In this document: in pieces, positions 7,732 through 16,065 of the stretch
Layout of the letters: the number at the start of each line of letters is the position of its first letter
Position numbering within the stretch: position 1 is the first letter of the stretch
The notes under the pieces: model-generated
What the model saw: only the letters and a program-made list of their open reading frames with translations
The model's database searches: none
What the model was told of the DNA's origin: nothing
Source: Solirubrobacteraceae bacterium
GTDB lineage: Bacteria; Actinomycetota; Thermoleophilia; Solirubrobacterales; Solirubrobacteraceae
Length of the DNA: 63,773 bases
Reading direction: 5' to 3'
Assembly (NCBI GenBank): GCA_030681525.1
Contig: JAUXSD010000009.1
Location: forward strand, 1-63,773
Made by a program: the position numbers and the translations under genes

Positions 7732-8744
7732 ATGCCCTCGCCCGGCAGGAACTCGTTCGTGAACGCGCGCTGCCCGACGCCAGCGTCCTCGATGACCTTG
7801 TTCTCCTGCATCCACTGCGAGTAGCGCTGCCAGTCGCGGGCGTTCTGATAGCCGAACGGCTTCGCCTTGTCGCGCGGGAAGAACACCGGCAGCGTCGCCT
7901 TGACCTGCGCGCGCTGCAGGCTCGCCCGCAGGTCAGGGTTGGCCTTCACGAGCGCGTCGACGCCGCTGTCGGGGTTCTTGCGCAGCTGCTCGTGGCCGCG
8001 CGTGAGGGCGCGCATGAACCGCCGCAGCACGGGCCCGCGCGAGCGCACGTCGGCCTCGCGGGCGACGATCACGAGCTCGTTGTAGGTCGGGACGCCGACC
8101 TCGTCCATCCGCAGGATCACCGGGTTGCGATCGCGGCGCTCGAGCTCGACGCCCTCGACGTTCCAGAACATCCCCATGACCGCGTCGACGCGCTTGGTCA
8201 GCAGCGCCGGGACGAGGTTGAAGCCGACGTTGACCGACCGCACGCTGTCGGGGTCGGCGCCGGCGCGCTGCAGGATCGTCTTGAGGTAGGCGTCCTGGTA
8301 GGGGATGCCGGCCGTGCCGACCTTCTTGCCCTCGAGCTGCGCCGGGCGCCGGATCGCGTTCTTGCCGCCGAGCGAGACGATCGAGGTCAGCGGCCGCTGG
8401 ACGAGCGCCCCGATCGAGACGAGCTTGGCGCCCTGCGCGCGGGCCAGCAGCAGCTCGGGCTCGTAGGAGATCGCCAGGTCGGCCTTGCCGGAGGCCAGCA
8501 GCTTCAGCGGCGCCGACGGGTCCGACGGCGTGCGCGGCTTCACATCGAGCGCTGCGGACTTGAATTCGCCTCCGTCGATCGCCGCGTAGATGCCGGCGTG
8601 GTCGGCATTGGGCAGGTAGTCCAGGACGAGGTCGACGCGCTCGGTGACGGCTTCGCCGGTCGTCTCCTTCTTCTCGCCGCAGGCGGCGAGGCCGAACGCG
8701 AGCAGCGCGGCGAGCATGGCGGGGACGAGGCGGCGATGGGTCAC
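7728..8744 (-). CDS. thiY: NMT1/ThiY-type lipoprotein, pyrimidine (thiamine precursor) binding component
   Basis: 338 residues. A lipoprotein signal ends in the lipobox FGLAAC, followed by a type-2 periplasmic-binding fold. DYLPNADHAGIYAAIDGG is the hallmark of NMT1/THI5-like binding proteins for hydroxymethylpyrimidine or its degradation products. Other family blocks are PYQDAYLKTIL, MGMFWNVEGVELE and YNELVIV. GTG 8744 overlaps the permease stop (GTGA). The TPP riboswitch at the head of the operon supports a thiamine-precursor role over a sulfonate or nitrate substrate; the exact ligand is inference. Confidence 0.82.
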   Translation of the reverse strand: MTHRRLVPAMLAALLAFGLAACGEKKETTGEAVTERVDLVLDYLPNADHAGIYAAIDGGEFKSAALDVKPRTPSDPSAPLKLLASGKADLAISYEPELLLARAQGAKLVSIGALVQRPLTSIVSLGGKNAIRRPAQLEGKKVGTAGIPYQDAYLKTILQRAGADPDSVRSVNVGFNLVPALLTKRVDAVMGMFWNVEGVELERRDRNPVILRMDEVGVPTYNELVIVAREADVRSRGPVLRRFMRALTRGHEQLRKNPDSGVDALVKANPDLRASLQRAQVKATLPVFFPRDKAKPFGYQNARDWQRYSQWMQENKVIEDAGVGQRAFTNEFLPGEGI

Positions 8745-9487
8745 TGGGCGGTTCCTCTCGGTTGGTGGGCCCACGGAAGCAGGCGGCGCTCGGCGAGCGC
8801 CAGCAGCGCGAACAGCGCGATGGAGAAGGCGGAGAGGATCAGCACGGCGGCGAACGCACGCGCGGTCTCGAACTGCGGGATCGCCTTGAGCATGAGGTTG
8901 CCCAGGCCGGCGTCGGACCCGGCGTACTCGGCGAGGGTGGCGGCGATGCCGGCCAGCGCGACGCTGAGCTTGGCACCGGTCAGCACACCGGGCAGCGCCG
9001 CGGGCGCCTCCACCATCCGGAAGGTCTGCCAGCGCGACGCCCCGAACGTGCGCATGAGCTTGCGCACGTCGGCGTCGACGCGGTCGAGCGCGTCGAGCGT
9101 CGGCACGACGATCGGAAAGAAGCAGACGAGCGCGACGATCGCGAGCTTCGGCGTCAGGCCGAAGCCCCACCAGGCGACGAGCAGCGGCGCGATGAGCACG
9201 ACCGGCAGCGTCTGCGAGCCGACCAGCAGCGGATACAGCGCGCGGCGCAGGCCCGCGCTGAAGTGGATCGCCACCGCGCAGGCCAGGCCGAGCAGCGCCG
9301 CGACGAGCATGCCCAGCGCGATCTCGCCGGCCGTCACCGTGAAGTTGCTCCACAGCAGGGCGCGGTCGTCATGGAGCGCGGTGGCGATCGCGCTCGGGGC
9401 GGGCAGCACGAACTCGTCTATGCCGCCCAGCCACGTGTAGGCCTCCCAGCCGCCGACCAGAGCGAGCAGCAGCAGCGCCGCGGTCAC
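8741..9487 (-). CDS. thiX: ABC transporter permease for thiamine precursor
   Basis: 248 residues with about six hydrophobic spans, typical of the SsuC/TauC/ThiX permease family. The start is GTG 9487, overlapping the ATPase stop (GTGA). FVLPAPSAIATAL near the N-terminus and the cytoplasmic EAA-loop region MRTFGASRWQTFRMVEAPAALPG mark the family. It would pair with the lipoprotein (7728-8744) and the ATPase (9484-10263) to form a complete importer. Confidence 0.85.
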   Translation of the reverse strand: MTAALLLLALVGGWEAYTWLGGIDEFVLPAPSAIATALHDDRALLWSNFTVTAGEIALGMLVAALLGLACAVAIHFSAGLRRALYPLLVGSQTLPVVLIAPLLVAWWGFGLTPKLAIVALVCFFPIVVPTLDALDRVDADVRKLMRTFGASRWQTFRMVEAPAALPGVLTGAKLSVALAGIAATLAEYAGSDAGLGNLMLKAIPQFETARAFAAVLILSAFSIALFALLALAERRLLPWAHQPRGTAQ

Positions 9488-10263
9488 GCGCTCAGCTCCT
9501 TCAGCGCGCGCTGGCGCAGCGCGACGAGCGACGGGTCGGTGCGGGCGCGCGGACGCTGCGCGGTGACGTCGAGCGCGGCGACGACGCGGCCCGGGCGCGG
9601 CGACATGACGAGCACTCGATCGGCGAGGACGATCGCCTCCTCGACGTCGTGGGTGACGAGCACGACCGTGCGCGGCTGTGCCAGCAGCGCGCCGGCCAGC
9701 CAGTCCTGCATCTCCTGTCGCGTCAGCGCGTCGAGGGCGGCGAACGGCTCGTCGAGGCACAGCACCGTGCGGCCCGACAGCAGCGTGCGCGCGAACGCGA
9801 CGCGCTGGCGCATCCCGCCCGACAGCTCGGCGGGCCGCGCGCGCTCGAAGCCGGCCAGGCCGAAGTCGCGCAGCAGCGCGGCGGCCTGCTCGCGCGCGGC
9901 GCCGCGCGGCACGCCGGCGACGATCAGCGCCAGCGCCGCGTTGTCGACGGCGCTGCGCCACGGCAGCAGCAGGTCGCGCTGCGCCATGAGCGCGGCCGGT
10001 GCGGCGTCGACGGTCCCGCTGTCCGGGGCGGTCAGCCCGCAGACGAGCTCGAGCAGCGTCGTCTTGCCGCAGCCGCTGGGTCCGACGACCGCGACGATCT
10101 CGCCGGGCCCGGCCGTCACGCTCAGCTCGCGCACGGCGGTGACCGGCTCGACCCCGCGGCGCGGCGCGGCGAAGGTCTTGGCTACCTCGCGAAGTCGCAC
10201 CGCCCCGAGTCCGGTACCCCTCTCGGCCGGCGCCTCCTCGGGCGCCCGTGTGCGCGTCAGCAT
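9484..10263 (-). CDS. thiZ: ABC transporter ATPase for thiamine precursor
   Basis: 259 residues with the complete ABC set: Walker A GPSGCGKTT, Q-loop MAQRD, signature LSGGMRQR, Walker B VLCLDEPFAALD and H-loop VTHD. It belongs to the nitrate/taurine/ThiZ subfamily. The first gene of the importer operon, it starts at ATG 10263 with AAGGGAG just upstream. That Shine-Dalgarno sequence lies in the 3' strand of the TPP aptamer, so ligand binding could block ribosome access. Confidence 0.88.
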   Translation of the reverse strand: MLTRTRAPEEAPAERGTGLGAVRLREVAKTFAAPRRGVEPVTAVRELSVTAGPGEIVAVVGPSGCGKTTLLELVCGLTAPDSGTVDAAPAALMAQRDLLLPWRSAVDNAALALIVAGVPRGAAREQAAALLRDFGLAGFERARPAELSGGMRQRVAFARTLLSGRTVLCLDEPFAALDALTRQEMQDWLAGALLAQPRTVVLVTHDVEEAIVLADRVLVMSPRPGRVVAALDVTAQRPRARTDPSLVALRQRALKELSA

Positions 10264-10266
10264 GGC

Positions 10267-10360
10267 TCCCTTGCGCGGGAATTACCCCACAGGTTCGAAG
10301 GGTCTGGATCTGGCGTGATCCATCTCAGCCGAGCGGTCGTCCTCTCAGCACCCCTGTTGC
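10267..10360 (-). promoter_or_regulatory. TPP riboswitch (THI element)
   Basis: Reading the minus strand, the region holds the conserved thiamine-pyrophosphate aptamer pieces in order: AGGGGTGC, then GGCTGAGATGG, then ACCCTTCGAACCTG, GGGTAATTCCCGCGCAAGGGA. CTGAGA and CCTTCGAACCTG are the diagnostic core motifs. The aptamer ends three nt before the ATPase start codon, with the AAGGGAG ribosome site inside its 3' strand and no separate terminator, so control is probably at translation initiation. High TPP should shut the importer off. Confidence 0.9.
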
Positions 10361-10370
10361 TTGAGGACGC

Positions 10371-10400
10371 AGCCTACCAGCGGGGTTTCGCTCCCGGCAT
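10371..10400 (-). promoter_or_regulatory. Candidate promoter of the TPP-controlled importer operon
   Basis: On the minus strand, ATGCCG (10400-10395) and TAGGCT (10376-10371) are separated by 18 nt. Transcription from here would begin at the 5' edge of the riboswitch, which fits an mRNA leader consisting only of the aptamer. Confidence 0.45.
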
Positions 10401-10596
10401 CCGGCGCCGACACGATGGACGGAAGTCAATTCGCGCAGATCGTTCAAGTAACGAGGCGGCGATGTCGATGGGGACAGACGGGAGCATTTGGAGCCTGACG
10501 TCGTTCATCGGTCGACCTGACCGAGCAACGGGGAAGCGCCATATACCTGAATCCTCCGCAACCATCCGTCGCCCCGCGACGAGCAGAGGATCGAGA
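10401..10596. other. Intergenic region between divergent importer and ice-binding-like genes
   Basis: About 200 nt, less GC-rich than its surroundings. Apart from a GAGGA ribosome site (10586-10590) for the plus-strand gene, I see no recognisable RNA, repeat or coding sequence. CATATACCT near 10541-10549 could belong to a plus-strand promoter, but no good -35 accompanies it. Confidence 0.4.
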
Positions 10597-11892
10597 ATGC
10601 AGCTTTTCTTCACGCGTACGGCCGGGGCAATTCCCGGCATCGGTCGCATCGGCCGGATGGCCGCGCTGGCGCTCGCCCTCACGCCGCTGTGCGCCGCCAC
10701 CGCATCGGCGGGTCCGAGTCCCGTACTGCTCGGGACCGCCGGCACCTACGCGGTGCTGGCAGGCTCGGGCATGACGAACACCGGCGTGAGCACGATCGAC
10801 GGCGACGTGGGCTCCTCGCCCACGCACTCCGAGACCGGCTTCGAGTCCTGTCCAGCCGGCAACTGCGTGAGCCTCACGGGGGTCAACCACAACGTCGCCG
10901 ACCCCAACGACGCCGAGACGGTGCAGGCCAAGAGCGACCTCACGACCGCCTACGACGACGCCTTCGGCCGGACGGGCGGCACGGCCATCACCGCGCCGCT
11001 CGGCGGTGGCCAGACGCTCGTCTCCGGCGTGTACACCTCCGCGACCGATGTCTTCGTGGGCGGCGACCTGACGCTCGATGCGGCCGGCGACCCGAACGCG
11101 GTCTTCATCTTCCAGGCCAGGACCGGCACGCTGACGACCGCCGCCGGGATCGCCGGCGACACCCCGAACACGCGGGTGCTGCTGACCAACGGCGCGCAGG
11201 CCTGCAACGTCTTCTGGCAGGTCGGCAGCTCGGCCACGATCTCGACGTACTCCCAGTTCGTCGGCACGATCCTCGCCGACCAGAGCATCACGGTAAACAC
11301 GCTCGCCACGCTCATCACCGGGCGGACGCTGGCGCGCAACGGCGCGGTCACGCTGGACACGAACACGATCCGCAAGGCGACGTGCTCGACGCCGAGCGGC
11401 GAGGGCGGCGGCGGCGACGACGACACGACCACCGGCGGGACGCCCGCCGCGGGCGGGACGCCCACCACCGGTGGTACGCCGGCGACCGGCGGCACACCGA
11501 GCGGCACGCTGACCCCGGGGCTCAGCGCGCTACTGACGGCGCTGGTATCGGCTCCGCTCGCGACGGCCGCGGCGCCGGACGCGACCCCGAAGGGGAGCGC
11601 CAAGATCCGCGGCCCGATCGGCGCGGTCACCGGTCCGTTCACCGTCTCCGTGACCGGGCGCGCGATCGCCAAGGTCGTGTTCTACGTCGACGGCAAGCGC
11701 CGCACGACGGTGCGCGCCAAGACCGGCCGCACCCGCTTCTCACTGCGCATCAACCCGCGTCGGCAGAGTCGCCGCGTACACCGCGTCACCGCGCGCGTGA
11801 CGTTCAGCACGTCGAGCCGGACGCGAGGCACCTCGGTCCGCGTGCTCTACCGGCGCCCCTCCGCGCCCGCGACACCGCGCTTCACGGGCTAG
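10597..11892 (+). CDS. Secreted DUF3494 ice-binding-like protein
   Basis: 431 residues. ATG 10597 follows GAGGA. A signal peptide (hydrophobic MAALALALTPLCAATASA) precedes a DUF3494 domain (about 45-250) with GTAGTYAVLAGSGMTNTG, STIDGDVGSSP, FIFQARTGTLTT and FWQVGSSATISTYSQFVGT, the beta-solenoid family that includes microbial ice-binding proteins and adhesins. A linker of GGTP repeats (11443-11505) leads to a C-terminal Ig-like domain (GAVTGPFTVSVTGRAIAKV). Ice binding is only one possibility; many members are simply surface-attached. The L,D-transpeptidase follows after 6 nt. Confidence 0.82.
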   Translation: MQLFFTRTAGAIPGIGRIGRMAALALALTPLCAATASAGPSPVLLGTAGTYAVLAGSGMTNTGVSTIDGDVGSSPTHSETGFESCPAGNCVSLTGVNHNVADPNDAETVQAKSDLTTAYDDAFGRTGGTAITAPLGGGQTLVSGVYTSATDVFVGGDLTLDAAGDPNAVFIFQARTGTLTTAAGIAGDTPNTRVLLTNGAQACNVFWQVGSSATISTYSQFVGTILADQSITVNTLATLITGRTLARNGAVTLDTNTIRKATCSTPSGEGGGGDDDTTTGGTPAAGGTPTTGGTPATGGTPSGTLTPGLSALLTALVSAPLATAAAPDATPKGSAKIRGPIGAVTGPFTVSVTGRAIAKVVFYVDGKRRTTVRAKTGRTRFSLRINPRRQSRRVHRVTARVTFSTSSRTRGTSVRVLYRRPSAPATPRFTG

Positions 11893-11898
11893 AGCAGC

Positions 11899-12666
11899 GT
11901 GCGGCGCGTCCGAGCAGCCCTCGGCCTGACCTGTGCCGTCGCCGCCGCCTGCGGCGCGGCGGCCCCGACGCCGGCGGCGGCCGGTGGCGATGAGCGGACC
12001 GTCCGCCCCGCAGACCTCCGCGGCCCGCTCGGCGACGAGCGGCTCTCCGACGATCGGCGCATGAGCCGCTACGCGGGCGCGCTCTCCCGCGCGATCGTCC
12101 GCGCACACCCCAGGCCCGACGCGCGTCGCGTCGGACGGCTGCGCTACCTCACCGAGGACGGTCCGTATGAGGTCTACCCGGTACTCGCGAGCCACGTCGA
12201 CGTGACGGGACGCACGTGGCTGCACATCCGCCTTCCGCAGCGTCCCAACGGCCGCACCGGCTGGGTTCCCCGCGGAGAGCTCGGCACGCTCAAGGCGGTT
12301 CGCACGATGCTGCGCGTCAACCGCGCGACCAGGCGCGCGACGCTGTACCGCGCGGGCCGGCGCATCTGGTCCTCGCCGATCGGCGTCGGTACCGCCTCGA
12401 CGCCGACGCCGCGCGGCACCTTCTGGATCCGCAGCCGGCTGCGCGGGCTGGCCCGCAGCCCGGCGTACGGGCCGTACGCGTTCGGCACCGGCGCCTACTC
12501 GAGGCTCAGCGAATGGCCGGGCGGCGGCGTGATCGGCATCCACGGGACGAACCAGCCGGCGCTCATCCCCGGAGCCCCCTCGCACGGATGCGTCCGGGTG
12601 CCCAACGCCGCGATTGCGCGGCTCTGGCCGTTGCTGCCGATCGGCACGCCCGTCGTGATCCTCTGA
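11899..12666 (+). CDS. Secreted L,D-transpeptidase (YkuD fold)
   Basis: 255 residues with an N-terminal export signal. The catalytic motif is complete: HGTNQPALIPG (His about 215) followed by SHGCVRVPN (Cys about 231). Such enzymes make 3-3 peptidoglycan crosslinks or attach proteins to the wall outside the membrane. Upstream, TGWVPRGELG resembles the SH3-like segment that often precedes YkuD. GTG 11899 lies 6 nt after the ice-binding-like gene, so the two are probably one transcript. Anchoring that neighbour would be an attractive but unproven job. Confidence 0.88.
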   Translation: MRRVRAALGLTCAVAAACGAAAPTPAAAGGDERTVRPADLRGPLGDERLSDDRRMSRYAGALSRAIVRAHPRPDARRVGRLRYLTEDGPYEVYPVLASHVDVTGRTWLHIRLPQRPNGRTGWVPRGELGTLKAVRTMLRVNRATRRATLYRAGRRIWSSPIGVGTASTPTPRGTFWIRSRLRGLARSPAYGPYAFGTGAYSRLSEWPGGGVIGIHGTNQPALIPGAPSHGCVRVPNAAIARLWPLLPIGTPVVIL

Positions 12667-12667
12667 C

Positions 12668-12688
12668 CGCCGGCGCGTCACGCCGGCG
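12668..12688. terminator. Hairpin between convergent genes
   Basis: CGCCGGCG (12668-12675) repeats in inverted form at 12681-12688 around a 5-nt loop. It lies between the L,D-transpeptidase stop and the end of the minus-strand glycosyltransferase, whose TGA is partly in the loop. It could terminate both transcripts; no U tract is present. Confidence 0.4.
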
Positions 12689-14222
12689 CGGCGAGCGGCA
12701 GCGGCGCGAGGTCGTCGTGGCGTCCCTGCGCCGCGGCGATCACCCCGGCGGCGACCCCGTCCCAGCCGAACCGCCGGCGCGCCGTGGCGACGAGCGCGGC
12801 GCGCACCGCGTCCTGCCGGTCGGGCGCCATCGCCAGCCAGGTGACGAGCCGGTCGGCCATGTCGGCCACCGTCCGCGGGCCGATCTCGAAGCGCAGCAGC
12901 TCGCGCGCCTCGGGCGGCAGGCCGGGGGCGAGCGTCGCCGCCACCTCGTCGAGGCCCGAGTGCGCGGCGACGATGGGCAGCGCCCCGGCCGCGGCTCCCT
13001 CGGCCGCGACCATCCCGAACGCCTCGGGGAACGTGCTCGTGACGACCTGCGCGGTGCAGGCCGACAGCAGCGGGGCGAGCTCGTGGTGCTCGAGGCGGCC
13101 GGTGCGCGTGACGCTCGCCGGCATCCCGCGCGCGGCGGCGAGGTACGCGGCGTCGGCTCCGCCGGCGTCGAGGAACGCGGCGAGGTGGCGCAGGTCGAAC
13201 TCAGCGCAGAGCTCGCGCACGGGATCGAGGTCGCCGCTGCCGAGGGCGGTCACGAGCGCGTCGAACGGCGCGGCGAAGTCGCCGAAGCCGACGACGACGA
13301 GCTTGGCGTCGGACCGCGCCGCGAGGACGATCGGCCACGCGGCCGCGAGCAGGTCGACACCCTTGTTGCGCAGCAGCTTGCCGACGTAGGCGACGTGCGG
13401 GCCATCGGTCGGGTCGAGGCTCAGCAGGGCGCGGGCGATCGCGTGCTCGTCGCGGGCGAACGTGCCGCCGTCGTCGGCTCGCGCGGGGGCGGCGAGCAGG
13501 CCGTCGGCGATCGCGCGGACCTCCGCCCGGGCCTGCTCCGGCGCCCGCCGCGCGAACGCCTGAGTGTCGACGCCGGGCGGCCCCAGGCGTGTGCGGGCGG
13601 CCAGGCCGGGATCCTCGAGCAGTTCGAACATCCGGCGAGCCGTGTGCCCCGATCCGACGAGCAGCGTCGCCGCGCGCGCGATGCCCTCGCGCGCCGCGCC
13701 GACGAAGCGCCCGGGGTCGACCGCGATGGCGTACTCGAGGTCTGAGCCGTGGACCTTCACCGCGTAGGGCACACCGGGCGGCAGGCCCCGCGCGGCGGCC
13801 ACCGGCCCCATGACGAGGTGGTTGATCAGCGCCAGGTCGGGGCGCCGGCGCTTCGCGACGGCGCAGATCGCGCGGACGTTGGCCGCGACGTAGGCCTCGA
13901 TCTCCGCGTCGGAGCACTCGACGAAGGTCTTCACCACGAAGCCGGGGTAGCGATCCTTGACGTAGACGGGCAGCAGACCGCCGAGGTCCGGCTGCCAGAC
14001 GGTCACCCCGACGGGCTCGCGCAGCACCTCCACGCCGGTGACGGCGCCGTCGGCGGCGAGCCGGCCGACCGCGTCGACCCAGTCGAGCTCATCGGCCTGC
14101 GCGTCCTGCGCGAGGAGGTCGACGGTGTGGCCCGCGCGAACGAGCGCCGGTACGAGCCGCGCGTTGTAGACGTTGGACCCCGTTCCGCGGAGCAGGTAGC
14201 CATGGAAGACGAGCAGGTGCAC
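12678..14222 (-). CDS. GT4-family glycosyltransferase
   Basis: 514 residues with a GT-B layout. The N-terminal acceptor domain begins LVFHGYLLRGTGSNVYNARL and contains VPYAVKVHGSDLEY. The C-terminal nucleotide-sugar domain has HVAYVGKLLRNKGVDLLAAA and the E-x7-E-like STFPEAFGMVAAEGAAAGALP. It would transfer a sugar from an activated donor to a glycan or lipid at the cytoplasmic face; the substrate is not evident. The start is GTG 14222; no ATG lies nearby in frame. Confidence 0.8.
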   Translation of the reverse strand: MHLLVFHGYLLRGTGSNVYNARLVPALVRAGHTVDLLAQDAQADELDWVDAVGRLAADGAVTGVEVLREPVGVTVWQPDLGGLLPVYVKDRYPGFVVKTFVECSDAEIEAYVAANVRAICAVAKRRRPDLALINHLVMGPVAAARGLPPGVPYAVKVHGSDLEYAIAVDPGRFVGAAREGIARAATLLVGSGHTARRMFELLEDPGLAARTRLGPPGVDTQAFARRAPEQARAEVRAIADGLLAAPARADDGGTFARDEHAIARALLSLDPTDGPHVAYVGKLLRNKGVDLLAAAWPIVLAARSDAKLVVVGFGDFAAPFDALVTALGSGDLDPVRELCAEFDLRHLAAFLDAGGADAAYLAAARGMPASVTRTGRLEHHELAPLLSACTAQVVTSTFPEAFGMVAAEGAAAGALPIVAAHSGLDEVAATLAPGLPPEARELLRFEIGPRTVADMADRLVTWLAMAPDRQDAVRAALVATARRRFGWDGVAAGVIAAAQGRHDDLAPLPLAAPA

Positions 14223-14249
14223 GGGGCCAACGCATAGTGACGCGCCGAG

Positions 14250-14594
14250 CTACTTCTTCTTGCGATCGACCGCCCGCCTGAGCTGTTCCTTGTTCATCTT
14301 GGAGCGACCGTCGACGCCGAGCTGCTTGGCCTCGTTGTAGAGCTGGTCGCGGGTGCGGCCCTTCTCGCGGTTCGTGCCCGAGCGCCGGCCGCCGCGCCGG
14401 CTGGGCGACATGTCCTGCGTGGAGCTCTTGGACGCGGTCCGCGACTCGCCGGCCTGGGCCTTCTCCTTGTTGACCGTTCGCGCGGCGATCTCCTCGGCTT
14501 TGTCCTCGGACCGGCCCTGCTCGAGCTGGCTGTCCTTGATGTGCTCGTACTGGCGGGCGCGCTTCGTGCCCTTCTTGACGCCTGCGGGTGGCAT
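14250..14594 (-). CDS. Small basic protein with C-terminal Rho-N/SAP-like motif
   Basis: 114 residues, strongly charged. ATG 14594 has an ideal AAAGGAG five nt upstream, which rules out the longer frame to 14669. The N-terminal half (YEHIKDSQLEQGRSEDKAEE, then IAARTVNKEKAQAGE) is typical of actinobacterial proteins often labelled plasmid stabilisation. The end (TRDQLYNEAKQLGVDGRSKM) is a Rho-termination-factor N-like nucleic-acid-binding helix pair. No plasmid function is implied here. Confidence 0.8.
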   Translation of the reverse strand: MPPAGVKKGTKRARQYEHIKDSQLEQGRSEDKAEEIAARTVNKEKAQAGESRTASKSSTQDMSPSRRGGRRSGTNREKGRTRDQLYNEAKQLGVDGRSKMNKEQLRRAVDRKKK

Positions 14595-14708
14595 GACGCT
14601 CCTTTCGTTTCGTCTGCGTGAACGCCTACCCGGTGTGGGAGCGGCCATACGCGGGGATGTGATGAGCACGACGCGGTCATGGACGGGGATCCGGCGCTCG
14701 CGGCGCGC

Positions 14709-14990
14709 TCATCGACCGACCAGCGCGTCGCCGACGGGCGTCCGGACGTACAGGACGGTCCGGCCCTCGCGGCGCGCGTGGCGCCGAGCAGGCGCGTGAG
14801 GTCGTCGCCCGCGTCGCTGCCCTCGTCCCAGAGGGTGGCGATGCCGCGGGCCGGATAGATGAGCGTCGGCTGCCAGGGGGCGAGCTCGATCGTCGCCGGG
14901 CGCGCCCACTGGAACGCCGACGGCATGAGGATCAGGCCCGCAGGCCACCGCTGCGCCGGCGGACCTCGCTGCTTGAACGCGGAGGCTCGA
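14709..14990 (-). pseudogene. Decayed ArsR-type transcriptional regulator lacking its helix-turn-helix
   Basis: Minus-strand frame RWPAGLILMPSAFQWARPAT, continuing APWQPTLIYPARGIATLWDE and LTRLLGATR, reads like the central part of actinobacterial ArsR/DUF5937-type regulators. A shifted frame then gives EGRTVLYVRTPVGDALVGR and stops at 14709, which is the normal C-terminal strand of that family. The DNA-binding helices that should lie between them are missing, and the frame changes near 14780, so the gene seems to have lost its core by deletion. No intact start codon remains. Confidence 0.6.
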
Positions 14991-15001
14991 GCTCGCCGGG
15001 A

Positions 15002-15007
15002 TAGCCT
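15002..15007 (+). promoter_or_regulatory. -10 element of leaderless truncated haemoglobin gene
   Basis: TAGCCT ends 6 nt before ATG 15014, so the transcript would start at or next to the start codon. There is no Shine-Dalgarno sequence. Confidence 0.45.
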
Positions 15008-15013
15008 GAACAT

Positions 15014-15421
15014 ATGACCGCGCAGCCGCCGAGCCTCTACGACGCCGTCGGTGGCGAGCCGACGTTTCACCGGCTCGTCGCGCGCTTCTACGAGCTCGTG
15101 GCGGTCGACGAGATCCTGCGCCCGCTGTACCCCGAAGGCGATCTCGGGCCGGCCGAGGAGCGCTTGCGCCTGTACCTCATCGAACACTGGGGAGGTCCGG
15201 CGGCCTACACGCAGCTGCGCGGCCCGGGGCGTCTGGCCGCGCGCCACGCGCCGTTTCGGATCGCGCGAACGCACCGGGACGCCTGGCTGCGAGCGATGCG
15301 CATCGCGGTCGACGAGGCCGGCCTTGCGCCGGAACACCGCGATCGCGTCTGGGGCCACCTCGAGTCGGTGGCGTCGAACCTGACGACCCACGACACCCCG
15401 TCGACCCTCCGCATCCGCTAG
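15014..15421 (+). CDS. glbO: Group II truncated haemoglobin
   Basis: 135 residues, the normal size for trHbO. SLYDAVGGEPTFHRLVARFY carries the B-helix Tyr (26); LIEHWGGPAAY, the proximal-His motif ARHAPFRI (His78) and DAWLRAM with the G8 Trp (91) complete the group II haem pocket. Such proteins bind oxygen or handle nitric oxide and peroxide in the cytoplasm. It stands alone after the decayed regulator and ends 24 nt from the convergent methyltransferase. Confidence 0.92.
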   Translation: MTAQPPSLYDAVGGEPTFHRLVARFYELVAVDEILRPLYPEGDLGPAEERLRLYLIEHWGGPAAYTQLRGPGRLAARHAPFRIARTHRDAWLRAMRIAVDEAGLAPEHRDRVWGHLESVASNLTTHDTPSTLRIR

Positions 15422-15444
15422 CCCGATCTCAACCTTCGACGTCG

Positions 15445-16065
15445 CTAGATCCGCCGGCCTCGCACGACGTAGATGTCCTCCTCCTCGAGGTCGGGCCGCT
15501 TGGCCGCCAGCAGCGGCCCCAGCGGGCCGGTCTCCCGGTGGACGATGTCGGCCTGCAGGCCCGCCCGCTCGAGCGTGTCGAGCGTGCGCTGCACGTCGTT
15601 GACCGAGGAGTGCACGAGCAGCACCGTGCCGCCCGGGCGCAGGTGCGAGGCCACGTCGGCGCAGATGCGCTCGAGCAGGCCGCGGCCGTCCGGTCCGCCG
15701 CCCTCCCAGGCGCGCGACGCTCCGCGGGTGGGGATGTCGTCGCTGGGCAGGTAGGGCGGGTTGGAGACGATGAGGTCGAACTGCTCGCCGGCCACCGGCG
15801 CGAACAGGTCGCCGCGCCGCGGCTTGACGCGCACGCCGTTCAGGCGGGCGTTGATCGCGGCGGTCATGAGCGCGCGGCGCGACACGTCGACGACCGTCAC
15901 CGAACGCGCGCCGCTCTGCGCCGCGGCCACCCCGACGGCACCGCTGCCGGTGCCGAGCTCGAGCACGTCGGCGTCGCGCGGCGGCTGCTCGCGGCGCATG
16001 ACGTCGGCCAGCATCCAGGTGTCGCTGCGCGGCTCGAAGACGCCGGGGAGGGTGATGATTCGCAT
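15445..16065 (-). CDS. HemK2/MTQ2-like class I SAM methyltransferase
   Basis: 206 residues. A glycine-rich SAM site ELGTGSG (36-42), the acidic strand VVDVS and the NPPY catalytic motif (102-105) identify the N5-glutamine/HemK2 branch. Family members methylate a Gln side chain on proteins such as release factors, but the short HemK2-like form is also used on other amide nitrogens. This is not the prmA or prmC form by length. Its ATG at 16065 overlaps the ATG of the divergent ligase gene, so the promoters must lie inside each other's coding sequence. Confidence 0.82.
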   Translation of the reverse strand: MRIITLPGVFEPRSDTWMLADVMRREQPPRDADVLELGTGSGAVGVAAAQSGARSVTVVDVSRRALMTAAINARLNGVRVKPRRGDLFAPVAGEQFDLIVSNPPYLPSDDIPTRGASRAWEGGGPDGRGLLERICADVASHLRPGGTVLLVHSSVNDVQRTLDTLERAGLQADIVHRETGPLGPLLAAKRPDLEEEDIYVVRGRRI

